Of a stretch of DNA of 40,648 nt, positions 25,117-32,861 are shown piece by piece (the first letter of the stretch is position 1; each line of letters begins with the position of its first letter). Below the pieces are notes generated by a model that was not told the origin of the DNA, made no database searches, and saw only the letters and a list, made by a program, of their open reading frames with translations. The DNA is from a virus: the IMG/VR virus record IMGVR_UViG_3300025849_000078, positions 1 through 40,648 of that record; one strand, given 5' to 3'. The translations under genes and the position numbers were made by a program.

Positions 25117-25926
25117 ATGGCAATAAATTATCCAAATGATCCAGCAGTAGATGACACTCATGTTGTAGGCGATGTAACTTGGACATGGGACGGAACAGCC
25201 TGGACTATAATATCTACAGCAGGCGGTGGCGGAGGAAGCTCTTATAATGACGCTGCTGTTGATACACATCTAAATACTAGTAGTGCTAGTACAAACGAAA
25301 TTTTAAGTTGGGACGGCTCAGACTATGCGTGGGTAGCTGATCAAACCGGAGACGGTGGCGGCGATGGAGGCGGCGGCGCTTCTGAAATTAATGACCTAAC
25401 AGATGTTAATATTTCAAACCCACAAGATAATGAAGTATTAAAATATAGTTCTGGATCATGGGTAAACGGAACAGATGCCACAGGAGGAGCAGGTAGTGTA
25501 GCATTTACAGATTTAACAGATGCTCCTTCAGGATTAACACCTGCTAATTTTTACGAATCAGCAATAACAACATTTAGAGTTACAAACACAGGCACATCAT
25601 CTTATGAATTTGATAGCCATTACACTGGACCTAATCCAACTATATTTGTTTTAAGCGGAACAACAGTAGCATTTGATTTGACAAATATTGGCGGACACCC
25701 TTTTGCTATCCAAGATAGTACAGGAACAAATTATAATACTGGATTAGTGCATGTTGCAACTGATGGAACAGTAAGTACTGGATCTAATGCACAAGGTAAA
25801 AGTTCAGGAACATTGTATTGGAGAATACAAGAAACTTTAGGTAGCCCACCTAACTATAGATACCAATGTACATCACATATAGGTATGGTTGGTGCTGTAA
25901 CTATAAAAAGATTAAGTTCTATTTAA
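25117..25926 (+). CDS. Fibre-like virion protein with C-terminal cupredoxin-like domain
   Basis: This is a 269-residue protein with AAGG upstream. The N-terminus INYPNDPAVDDTHVVGDVTW is a frequent marine phage fibre start, followed by Gly-rich linkers (residues 35-90) and a fibre repeat (NEVLKYSSGSW). Residues about 150-265 form a cupredoxin-like domain: GGHPFAIQD (His194) and YQCTSHIGMVGAV (Cys251, His254, Met257), the type 1 copper pattern. It is more compact but clearly related to that in the 21352 protein. The stop overlaps the 3' end of a minus-strand gene by eight bases with no terminator between. Role in host binding or virion stability is inferred. Confidence 0.65.
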   Translation: MAINYPNDPAVDDTHVVGDVTWTWDGTAWTIISTAGGGGGSSYNDAAVDTHLNTSSASTNEILSWDGSDYAWVADQTGDGGGDGGGGASEINDLTDVNISNPQDNEVLKYSSGSWVNGTDATGGAGSVAFTDLTDAPSGLTPANFYESAITTFRVTNTGTSSYEFDSHYTGPNPTIFVLSGTTVAFDLTNIGGHPFAIQDSTGTNYNTGLVHVATDGTVSTGSNAQGKSSGTLYWRIQETLGSPPNYRYQCTSHIGMVGAVTIKRLSSI

Positions 25927-26170
25927 GAAAAATTTGTAGATTGTATCTTAGTCGTTGTAATTCAACAACATTTTCTCTTAACGTATGCGGATCTATATTG
26001 CCATCATGTTCGGTTGCATGACCGTTATTAATTAATACAACATGACTTTTTAATTCTTGCAACATTTGTTGTGCTTGCTTTTTACTTTTATCTAATGTAA
26101 TTTTTGAAATCTTTTGTTCAAAATCTGCAAGTTCGTTTTGAAATTTTTCGCTGTTGTTTAATGATAACAT
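25919..26170 (-). CDS. Small coiled-coil hypothetical protein
   Basis: This is an 83-residue minus-strand protein with long amphipathic helices (EKFQNELADFEQKISKI and VVELQRLRYNLQIFLK) and no recognised domain. It is the last gene of the inverted neck block; its start overlaps the upstream cupin stop by one base, so it is co-translated. Its 3' end overlaps the convergent fibre gene by eight bases. Function is unknown. Overlap with two real genes at its ends and good coupling support that it is expressed. Confidence 0.6.
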   Translation of the reverse strand: MLSLNNSEKFQNELADFEQKISKITLDKSKKQAQQMLQELKSHVVLINNGHATEHDGNIDPHTLRENVVELQRLRYNLQIFLK

Positions 26171-26529
26171 TAGTCTTCCTTTGGAGTAGGCCTTAGTTGG
26201 AAGAAATCTAAACTAGGATCTTTGTTACTAGTTTGGGTAATACTTCCGCCATCCATTATACTTTCTAAACCAATCGGCATACAAGGAGGTACATGAAATA
26301 CACTACCTTCTTTTATTTCTTTTTCGTATAACATACCGTCAGCGGTATCTATCCAAGCAATTTTAAAATTGCCGCTGTTTACAAACCAAGATTTTTCAGT
26401 AGTTTTATGAAAGTGCATCGGCAAGCCGCTTCCGACATTTTCAAATACTAAAATTTTTGATACATAATTATCAGTTTTAGCCCAAGTTGCTTCGTATCCA
26501 AAACTACTTTTATCTACATTGTCGTTCAT
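26170..26529 (-). CDS. Cupin, sugar-isomerase-like (motif 2 His missing)
   Basis: This is a 119-residue cupin. FGYEATWAKTDNYVSKILVF and LPMHFHKTTEKSWFVNSGNF match the same phosphomannose-isomerase-like family as the cupin at 18651, and the two look like diverged paralogues. Motif 2 reads FHVPPCMPIGLES and lacks the usual His, so metal coordination is incomplete and catalysis doubtful. It follows the Nudix gene with a four-base overlap. Association with nucleotide and sugar metabolism is suggested by its neighbours, but a binding-only role is equally possible. Confidence 0.65.
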   Translation of the reverse strand: MNDNVDKSSFGYEATWAKTDNYVSKILVFENVGSGLPMHFHKTTEKSWFVNSGNFKIAWIDTADGMLYEKEIKEGSVFHVPPCMPIGLESIMDGGSITQTSNKDPSLDFFQLRPTPKED

Positions 26530-26960
26530 AATAAATCCATTACTTTAAATATTGTTTCTAATTTAGTTTGATTTACCTTGTTTGTCAAGGTATTTCTTAA
26601 GCCATTGTGTAATGGCTTTGGCCAACTTTTAAATGTAGTCCAAGCATATCCGTTATGTTCATTATTTAACTTAGGAATAAATTCATCATCAACTACACAT
26701 AGATATGTATGAAAATGAAACTTATCATCATTTGAAATAAAAGTCTCTAATGGAATAGTTTTTTTAATTTCTATTTCACCAATTTCTTCAAAAATTTCTC
26801 TACGTAAGCCTTCCCACGGAGTTTCAGCTTTTTCGTTAGTGCCACCTACTAGACCCCATACGTCTTTGGCTCTACCTTGTGTTCTATGTAATAATAAGAA
26901 TCTTTTTGTTGATCTTGCATACACTAATGCACCACTACAAATAATAGTTTTATTGTCCAT
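26526..26960 (-). CDS. Nudix hydrolase
   Basis: This is a 144-residue protein with a perfect Nudix box (GTNEKAE, then seven residues, REIFEEIGE), fitting Gx5Ex7REUxEExGU; the Glu residues bind Mg2+ in this family. The substrate is a nucleoside diphosphate linked to some group X, such as a nucleotide sugar, ADP-ribose or a capped RNA. The gene lies 13 bases after the gp15-like gene in the inverted block and overlaps the cupin. In a phage making ADP-heptose a nucleotide-sugar role is tempting, but Nudix genes are common in T4-like phages for other reasons. Confidence 0.85.
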   Translation of the reverse strand: MDNKTIICSGALVYARSTKRFLLLHRTQGRAKDVWGLVGGTNEKAETPWEGLRREIFEEIGEIEIKKTIPLETFISNDDKFHFHTYLCVVDDEFIPKLNNEHNGYAWTTFKSWPKPLHNGLRNTLTNKVNQTKLETIFKVMDLL

Positions 26961-26973
26961 ACTAGTAGTTATT

Positions 26974-28452
26974 TTAATAAGCTAGGCGCCAGGTTCCGTT
27001 TTGGTATTCGCCGTCGTATGATAAAATCCAATCATTATTTTCATACTTGTATTGCTTACCTGTATTAAGATTAGTTGTATAAACAACTGTACTATCATCA
27101 GTACTAGCATCAAATACTATGTGCCACTTTGAACCATCCCATTCGATAATATCTTGGGCTCCTGCTATAAAATCTGAACCATCATTGTTCTTCCAAGCAT
27201 CAGGCCCATCATACCCAGCATCACCTACTTTGGTGCTAGTGTTTATACTGTCTAGTATTAATATACGCGGGTTTCCTGACTTTAACGAAGTTGGATTTGT
27301 TGTATACGGATTAATAATATAATCTATTTTGTTTCTATCACCATTTGGCCCATGCATGATTGTATCTGCAGGAAAGCTATCAGCGTCCCAAGAAATTGTT
27401 AATTCGTATTCGTCTAGAGGATTAATAGCCACAGTGCCTACTAGTTCATTAGATAGGTCTGTACGTCTTAAACGTAATTCAGTAACTCCGCTGTTAAAAC
27501 TAAACGGCATATCTTTTGTATATCCTGTCCAAGTTTGTGCTCCAACAACACCTTTATTGATTAATTTAGCTGTTGTTCCAAGTACTAGTAAACCATAATT
27601 ATCATGGCCTGTTGTTACTATAGAATCTACATCAGTCTTTAATATACCTTCACTCAAAATTTGTTCTTCAATTTCGCCAGTACCAGTAACAGCAATTCTA
27701 GTTGTTACATCACTCTGTGGAACTGGTGCATCGTCGTATGCTTGACTAACAGGTCTTGCAAGATCTAAATCAATAGTGCCTTTGGTTTCATTAAAAATAC
27801 TTTGTACTACCTGTGTAATAACACCTAAGCGTTTTACTTTAACAGGTGGACTAATATAAATCGGAGTGTTAAAAGTCATTGTTGCTACATCTATTTCACT
27901 GTCGATGCCAACTGGTACTGTTCTACTACTAAAGGTTAAGGCTTCTAAATTAACTACACTTAAACTTGTCCAATCAATATAGTTATCTGTGGTTTGTATT
28001 TCTAAACTCGGATTAAACAACATTAGTATTTGCTCTAGTATTTGTAATTTTTGATCTGTATTAGAACTCCAAATATCCACATTAACTGTAAGAGTATATG
28101 GTGTAGGCATTAGTCTTTCAACTGTATAGTTTTTGCCTTCTTTGTTTAAGTACTCGTTGCCATCAGCGTCATATGCTTGTTCGCGTATGTTAACTTTGTT
28201 GATATAACTTGAATCAGCAAGTCTTGCTGTATCCATAGCTAAAGCTGTGATATAAACACTCATGCGTGGTGCACTAGGTATTTTGTTTTCGCTATTGTCA
28301 CGGATTATGTTTGCAACTTGTCGTGTAAGGTCGCCATACATAACCGGTATCTGTGTAAGATTTCCTTTGCTGTCTTTGTAACTAAAGTTACTCATAAGGC
28401 GTACCATTTGTGTTATATAGCGTCTTATCTGTCCGTCATAAAAGTGTTGCAT
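26974..28452 (-). CDS. Tail terminator/sheath stabiliser, gp15-like
   Basis: This is a 492-residue protein. The N-terminal half (MQHFYDGQIRRYITQMVRL, VMYGDLTRQVANIIRDNSE, then PTPYTLTVNVDIW and LFNPSLEIQTTDNYIDWTSL) matches the strongly conserved region of marine T4-like tail completion/sheath stabiliser proteins. T4 gp15 is 272 residues; here about 220 C-terminal residues, rich in beta-strands and with a fibre-like 'WDGSKWH' stretch, are added. It caps the tail tube and sheath where the head neck joins. It is part of the minus-strand neck block with gp14, consistent with gp13-gp14-gp15 grouping in T4. Confidence 0.8.
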   Translation of the reverse strand: MQHFYDGQIRRYITQMVRLMSNFSYKDSKGNLTQIPVMYGDLTRQVANIIRDNSENKIPSAPRMSVYITALAMDTARLADSSYINKVNIREQAYDADGNEYLNKEGKNYTVERLMPTPYTLTVNVDIWSSNTDQKLQILEQILMLFNPSLEIQTTDNYIDWTSLSVVNLEALTFSSRTVPVGIDSEIDVATMTFNTPIYISPPVKVKRLGVITQVVQSIFNETKGTIDLDLARPVSQAYDDAPVPQSDVTTRIAVTGTGEIEEQILSEGILKTDVDSIVTTGHDNYGLLVLGTTAKLINKGVVGAQTWTGYTKDMPFSFNSGVTELRLRRTDLSNELVGTVAINPLDEYELTISWDADSFPADTIMHGPNGDRNKIDYIINPYTTNPTSLKSGNPRILILDSINTSTKVGDAGYDGPDAWKNNDGSDFIAGAQDIIEWDGSKWHIVFDASTDDSTVVYTTNLNTGKQYKYENNDWILSYDGEYQNGTWRLAY

Positions 28453-28455
28453 ATC

Positions 28456-29508
28456 TTACCATCTTCCCCACTTTTCTATTCTTCGAAACATTTTTTCATT
28501 TCGAAAATAAAGACCCAGTCTTTTAAATTCACGATTTAATTGTTCTACATGAATTTTATCTATGCCTTTGTGTTTCTTAGCAGATAAGAAATATTCTGAC
28601 ATTATTTCTTGACTTAGATTTTCGTCGTGTTTTTCCCTGTAGGCGTTCCACACTTGTTGCATTTGTTCTCTATTTCTTATTTTTTTCAATGCTCTAAGTA
28701 CAAGGTGTTCATCAGTACCCCACCAGTCTGATCTTGTCCAATCACCTAGACCAAATAAATTTGGATGCATACCTTTGTAAAATTCATCTACGAGATCTTG
28801 TACTTCCCCAGCAGCTAATGGCTCGCCTTCTTCTCCATCTTCACCTTCTTTACCATCTTTGCCTTCAGAGTCAGAACCGCCTCCAGAACCTATTTCAACA
28901 ATTCCAACAATAGTATCTTGATTTTGGTTATCCTGCACATAAGCATCTATTTTTATATCTGCAGGAGTTCCTGCAATAGCTCCAACTGCTTTTCCTGTTT
29001 TTGGATCTATTAAAGCCCCAGCCATATCGCCGTCATCCTTTACGGTTAATTCTTTTAATCTATCCTTGTCAAAATAGTTAGTGCGCTGATCTCTTTTAAA
29101 TTCGGTTTGAGCATCATCAGCTAACCATTGTTTGTATTCTAATATTCTTGAAGCAGAAAAATCAACTGTTCCAATAACTTTAAAGTCGTCTTTTGCAAGT
29201 TCTTCTTCGCCGTCTAACGAAGGTAATACATCTTCCAATGGTCTTTGTTCACCGTTTTTATCTACTGTTGTTATAGATAATATTTTAAAAGGCTTAGGAA
29301 CCTCAGGAGCATATTGCTCAATGTAGTCTTGCATTTTTTTGTATACAGCTTCTTTACCTTTTAGCAAAAGACTATAAGGAACTTTATCTACAGAAAAAAG
29401 ATCTTTTTGTGAGTCTACTTTAATTACAAGTTTGAACAAGTCAGAATCATCATAATCAAACATTTTCTTTGCTGTTTGTTCTACTATTTTTATATCTGCA
29501 TATTTCAT
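28456..29508 (-). CDS. Acidic protein with annexin-like segment and possible capsid-targeting start
   Basis: This is a 350-residue protein of unknown family. It starts MKYADIKIVE, resembling the T4 capsid-targeting decapeptide and ending with an I-x-Glu prohead-protease-type site at Glu10. The middle has acidic Gly/Glu/Asp linkers (residues 205-230). Residues about 255-330 include WWGTDEHLVLRALKKIRN (GTDE at 264-267) and NAYREKHDENLSQEIMSEYF, the spacing of a single annexin repeat with its GTDE calcium loop. The C-terminus is basic and helical. It sits between gp15 and another long acidic gene that shares the N-terminal pattern. Internal head protein or neck protein are both possible. Confidence 0.55.
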   Translation of the reverse strand: MKYADIKIVEQTAKKMFDYDDSDLFKLVIKVDSQKDLFSVDKVPYSLLLKGKEAVYKKMQDYIEQYAPEVPKPFKILSITTVDKNGEQRPLEDVLPSLDGEEELAKDDFKVIGTVDFSASRILEYKQWLADDAQTEFKRDQRTNYFDKDRLKELTVKDDGDMAGALIDPKTGKAVGAIAGTPADIKIDAYVQDNQNQDTIVGIVEIGSGGGSDSEGKDGKEGEDGEEGEPLAAGEVQDLVDEFYKGMHPNLFGLGDWTRSDWWGTDEHLVLRALKKIRNREQMQQVWNAYREKHDENLSQEIMSEYFLSAKKHKGIDKIHVEQLNREFKRLGLYFRNEKMFRRIEKWGRW

Positions 29509-29519
29509 ATTAAATCTCT

Positions 29520-30632
29520 CTAACTAAAATCCGGTAACGGTATTACATTAGGACTATTGTCTGAATCGTTACCTGGTTTTTCTTCATCGTCATCACCGTT
29601 ATCATCTGGTGTTTCATCTGGTTCTGGCTCTGGCTCAGGCTCAGGTACTACTGGTTCTGGCTCAGGCTCAGGTACTACTGGTTCTGGTTCTGGTTCTGGT
29701 ACTACTGGTTCTGGTTCTGGTTCTGGTACTACTGGTTCTGGTTCTGGTACTACTGGTTCTGGTGTAGTTGTATCAACATCAGGTGTTTCATCTGGTTCTG
29801 GTTTGTTAGGCTTATCAGGTAAGTTAGGAACTACTACTTGATTTGGAAATTCATCATCAAAATCATCAGAGTCATCTGAGACATCAGGCTGCTCAGGTTG
29901 TTCTGGACTGTCTGTAGATACTTCAGGAGGATTTAACACGCTATCTAAATCATCTTTAGATTGTTGATCAATAGTTTTGTTAAGCTCAGGATTACTATCT
30001 AACATTTCTTGTGCTTTTTTAAATTCACCGTTTTCTATTGCTTTTTCAAATTCTTTAACATCGTTGTCAAGATCTGAAGACCCAGATCCAGGTTTTTTAT
30101 TACCCGTTCCGTCACCAGGCTTATCACCATCGCCTTTATCATCGCCTCCGCCTTGCCCACCAGTAGGTGGAGTGTATCCTGGAATTTTTCCTTTACCGTC
30201 TTTATCGCCAGTACCAGTACCATCGCCTTTATCACTACTACCAGTACCATCGCCTTTATCGCCGCTACCAGGACCGTCGCCTTTGTTACCAGCCTGATCG
30301 CCGTCACCTTTTTTACCTTTATCGCTGAGGCCGTTTTTATCTGATGTACCACCTAGACCGTATTTTGTCATACATGCTCTTATTGCAGCTTCGTGCTGAG
30401 GATACATTGTCATAAATTCTTCTGCACTTTTTATCATCATACTTTTGTTTCGCCAACTTACAGTAGGTCTTGCACTTCGTTTTAATCCATAACATATACG
30501 GCCTACCGGCGTGCCACCTAGTACAGCAGCCTCTGGCGGTGCTGGTTTCCCATCATCTTTATAAGGTAAATTGTTTAATTTGTCGTCACTAGGAACTTCT
30601 TTTTCAACTAGTTTAATGTCTTTATATCTCAT
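29520..30632 (-). CDS. Acidic low-complexity protein with Pro-Glu repeats
   Basis: This is a 370-residue protein. The N-terminal 100 residues look folded (MRYKDIKLVE start, then VGRICYGLKRSARPTVSWRN and a helix to residue 95). Residues 105-155 are KGDG-type repeats with Gly, Lys, Asp and Ser; residues about 285-345 are VVPEPEPEP repeats; the tail is acidic. The first ten residues resemble the neighbouring 350-residue protein and the T4 capsid-targeting sequence. Such a disordered, stiff Pro-Glu rod could be a spacer, an internal head protein or a scaffold part. The start overlaps the gp14 stop by one base. No homologue is recognised by name. Confidence 0.55.
   Translation of the reverse strand: MRYKDIKLVEKEVPSDDKLNNLPYKDDGKPAPPEAAVLGGTPVGRICYGLKRSARPTVSWRNKSMMIKSAEEFMTMYPQHEAAIRACMTKYGLGGTSDKNGLSDKGKKGDGDQAGNKGDGPGSGDKGDGTGSSDKGDGTGTGDKDGKGKIPGYTPPTGGQGGGDDKGDGDKPGDGTGNKKPGSGSSDLDNDVKEFEKAIENGEFKKAQEMLDSNPELNKTIDQQSKDDLDSVLNPPEVSTDSPEQPEQPDVSDDSDDFDDEFPNQVVVPNLPDKPNKPEPDETPDVDTTTPEPVVPEPEPVVPEPEPEPVVPEPEPEPVVPEPEPEPVVPEPEPEPEPDETPDDNGDDDEEKPGNDSDNSPNVIPLPDFS
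29620..29763 (-). repeat. Tandem Pro-Glu coding repeat
   Basis: A 144-base simple repeat (GGTTCTGG/GGCTCAGG units with ACTACT spacers on the plus strand) encodes VVPEPEPEP on the minus strand. Copy number is likely to vary between relatives by slippage. Apparent Ser-Gly open frames on the plus strand are by-products. Confidence 0.8.
30187..30322 (-). repeat. KGDG-type coding repeat
   Basis: About five degenerate units of Asp-Lys-Gly-Asp-Gly plus Gly/Ser/Thr are encoded on the minus strand in the same low-complexity protein. DNA units (for example CATCGCCTTTATC on the plus strand) recur with small changes. Confidence 0.7.
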
Positions 30633-31768
30633 TATTCATCTGCCTTAGGTCTAAGTGCTTTACTCAAGCTCTGACGCTCTACTACGTTTTCGCCGCCGAT
30701 AGTATTAGTTGTACTATTGTTTATAAATGTACCTTTTTGGTTTGTTCTATTGTTTGTACCAGTCAGTGTCATACGTACATTATCTTCTTGTTTGACCCAA
30801 CGACTGCCGTCATATCTAAACAGTCTATTAGGAGAAAAATCAGTGCGTAGGAAAAAATCACCTACAGTAGTATTAGTAGGAAAACTAATACCATGTCCAA
30901 AAGATTCGCCATTGGTCGGTATTCCGTCGCCTAGTAAATATCCGTTGTATCCTGACTTAGTAGCTGAACGCATCGTATCAGGAATATCATCACCATCTGT
31001 GTCTACTAGTTCTGTATTACCATTTTCATCTAATTGTAAACTAAAATAATGACTAGTATCATATCCTGCTTTTGGTGCATCAGCTTCAGCTTGTGCAACT
31101 ACAGCATCGTTAATTTGCATCTCTTTATCATATGTACTTAATAAACTACGTAGTGTATCTCCACCTGTAGCACCTTCTTCTGCAGGTAAGTCTAGTATTT
31201 CTTTGAATTCTTGTGAGTCTACTATTTGTTTTAATTTTAATCTGTATAAATGCGGATACCAAGATTGTGAAAATCCTTCTGCTGCTCGATTAACATCTTC
31301 TACAACATAAAAACGTTTAAGAGCAAATGCATAATCATTTAGTGCATATTCGTCTTTTAAATGAGGCAATTCAATAACATCACCTGCTATTACTTTTCTG
31401 CCAAGAGTTTTAACACTACTATTAATGTGTATTGTTAAGAATAATGTATCATTACTTAAAAACAATCCAAATTGACTAAGGTTAAAGTCTATATCTTGTA
31501 CATTATAAATGCCACGCATTGTATAAATGTCTGGATCATACTTGCGATCTCTGTTTTCTAAGAACAACATGTCTTGTATGTTTGTTTCTTTTACAGCGTC
31601 ATACCGTGGCTGATCAGCTGTAGCATCTGCTTCACTAGGATTTTCAGCACCTAGGAACTTGTGTATATTGATATCTGTACCACCTACAGTGAACATTTCA
31701 TAGACTTGTTTGTCTATAAATGCATAATCGTTACCGCGTTGTGGCTTGTATAAACTTAATCTTGGCAT
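30632..31768 (-). CDS. Neck protein, gp14-like
   Basis: I prefer the ATG at 31768 (MPRLSLYKPQRGNDYAF; 378 residues) over the ATG two codons upstream, because a late box ends five bases before it. LENRDRKYDPDIYTMRGIY, NLSQFGLFLSNDTLFLTIH and GDVIELPHLKDEYALNDY match the neck protein gp14 of T4-like phages. The extended C-terminus (residues 210-378) has fibre-like GDFFLRTDFSPNRLFRYDG. gp14 with gp13 completes the head and joins the tail. The gene is divergent from gp13. No Shine-Dalgarno sequence is visible, so translation may begin at the very 5' end of the transcript. Confidence 0.75.
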   Translation of the reverse strand: MPRLSLYKPQRGNDYAFIDKQVYEMFTVGGTDINIHKFLGAENPSEADATADQPRYDAVKETNIQDMLFLENRDRKYDPDIYTMRGIYNVQDIDFNLSQFGLFLSNDTLFLTIHINSSVKTLGRKVIAGDVIELPHLKDEYALNDYAFALKRFYVVEDVNRAAEGFSQSWYPHLYRLKLKQIVDSQEFKEILDLPAEEGATGGDTLRSLLSTYDKEMQINDAVVAQAEADAPKAGYDTSHYFSLQLDENGNTELVDTDGDDIPDTMRSATKSGYNGYLLGDGIPTNGESFGHGISFPTNTTVGDFFLRTDFSPNRLFRYDGSRWVKQEDNVRMTLTGTNNRTNQKGTFINNSTTNTIGGENVVERQSLSKALRPKADE

Positions 31769-31773
31769 ATACA

Positions 31774-31781
31774 TATTTATC
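31774..31781 (-). promoter_or_regulatory. Late promoter box GATAAATA for the inverted neck block
   Basis: On the minus strand the order is CGATAAATA, five bases TGTAT, then ATG of the gp14-like gene. With T4-like spacing, transcription would start at the A of the AUG. It is the mirror image of the plus-strand box at 31798-31805. Confidence 0.6.
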
Positions 31782-31797
31782 GTTAGTAAGTCAATAC

Positions 31798-31805
31798 GAT
31801 AAATA
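31798..31805 (+). promoter_or_regulatory. Late promoter box GATAAATA for gp13
   Basis: It lies 18 bases before the ATG at 31824, and the predicted transcript start falls on GGAG, so the leader would be about 13 bases. It faces away from the minus-strand box at 31774-31781. Confidence 0.6.
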
Positions 31806-31823
31806 CTAATGGAGACTTAAACT

Positions 31824-32573
31824 ATGGCAATACAAAAACAAGAAATATTTGATTACGTACACGCAATGCTAGGCGGAGGCATGATCGATGTTGAACTCGA
31901 TCCTATCCATTATGAAACAGCGTTAAAGAAAGCACTTACACGCTTTAGACAGCGTAGTGATAATTCAGTTGAAGAATCTTATTTCTTTATGCCCACGGTC
32001 ATTGATCAAAACGAATATACTCTTCCAAATGAAATAGTTGAAGTTAGAAAACTATTTAGAAGAAGTGTAGGATCACGAAGTGGTGGCGGAGACGGCGGCA
32101 GTATATTTGAACCATTTAACTTAGCATATACAAACGCATACTTACTAACAAGTTCTAATATGGGCGGACTTGCTACATATGATATGTTTAGTCAATACCA
32201 AGAATTAGTAGGAAGAATGTTTGGTTCATTTATCGAATTTAAATGGAATACACAAACTAAAAAACTTACTCTATTACAACGTCCACGAGCAGAAGAAACA
32301 TTACTATTGTATTGTTATAACTATCGTCCAGATGATCAACTTATGAATGATTATCTTACACAGCAATGGATCAAAGATTATACACTTGCTAGTTGTAAGT
32401 ATATGCTAGGTGAAGCAAGAGAAAAATTTGCTACTATTGCAGGTCCTCAAGGCGGAACTAGTTTGAACGGACAAAGCCTAAAAGCTGAAGCACAAAGCGA
32501 GATGGATAAACTTGAAGAAGAAGTTAAAACACAAGTTTCAGGTGGTGCAGGATATAGCTTCCTAATAGGCTAA
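31824..32573 (+). CDS. Neck protein, gp13-like
   Basis: This is a 249-residue protein. The N-terminal helices (EIFDYVHAMLGGGMIDVELD, HYETALKKALTRFRQRSDNS), the strand pattern EYTLPNEIVEVRKLFRRSVG and the C-terminal LTQQWIKDYTLASCKYMLGEAREKF fit the gp13 head-completion/neck family of marine T4-like phages; T4 gp13 is 309 residues. The C-terminal coiled coil (KAEAQSEMDKLEEEVKTQV) is typical. It pairs with gp14 to close the head after packaging. It is separated from gp14 only by a divergent promoter pair. GGAG gives the start. Confidence 0.7.
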   Translation: MAIQKQEIFDYVHAMLGGGMIDVELDPIHYETALKKALTRFRQRSDNSVEESYFFMPTVIDQNEYTLPNEIVEVRKLFRRSVGSRSGGGDGGSIFEPFNLAYTNAYLLTSSNMGGLATYDMFSQYQELVGRMFGSFIEFKWNTQTKKLTLLQRPRAEETLLLYCYNYRPDDQLMNDYLTQQWIKDYTLASCKYMLGEAREKFATIAGPQGGTSLNGQSLKAEAQSEMDKLEEEVKTQVSGGAGYSFLIG

Positions 32574-32624
32574 AAACCTTCAAAGTTAACGCTAACGATT
32601 TTGGTTCTTTGTAAATACGTTATA

Positions 32625-32813
32625 ATGAATCTTTCTGATTACAAACAAGAGTACAGACTATTTTATATGGTTAAAGGCCATTTAAATACAAGTCATACTA
32701 CTATCATGCTAAGTGCAGATAGTTATTTCCGTAGACTTTGGAACAACAATGAAGCCTATTTACGTGAAGAGGGGTTTGAAGAAGCCTTCAAAAAAGTACT
32801 TGACAACTCATAA
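32625..32813 (+). CDS. Small hypothetical protein
   Basis: This is a 62-residue protein starting at ATG 32625 (MNLSDYKQEYRLFYMVKGHL). It is helical and polar, with C-terminal FEEAFKKVLDN. It lies between gp13 and gp1 in the same direction. No ribosome binding site is obvious, which lowers confidence. A TATAAT overlaps the ATG and therefore cannot be its promoter in the usual way. Small conserved helical proteins of this kind are common in T4-like phages; no function is known. Confidence 0.5.
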   Translation: MNLSDYKQEYRLFYMVKGHLNTSHTTIMLSADSYFRRLWNNNEAYLREEGFEEAFKKVLDNS

Positions 32814-32828
32814 AAAATACCTTATAAT
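32800..32828 (+). promoter_or_regulatory. Consensus sigma70 promoter before the dNMP kinase gene
   Basis: TTGACA (32800-32805), a 17-base spacer and TATAAT (32823-32828) form a perfect consensus. This is early-type transcription by host polymerase, unlike the late boxes of the surrounding genes. The 15 bases at 32822-32836 are identical to those before the heptose cluster. Confidence 0.8.
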
Positions 32829-32861
32829 AAACACTAAGACTATAACTTAGGAAATATTATT

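Noticed and set aside
29557-29841. Ser-Gly repeat open frame on the plus strand
   Set aside because: It is the reverse reading of the Pro-Glu repeat; no start signals are present, and the minus-strand gene is better supported by operon overlap.
32621-32626. TATAAT before the small 62-residue gene
   Set aside because: It overlaps the ATG and lacks a reasonable -35 at 16-18 bases, so it is unlikely to be a promoter for that gene.
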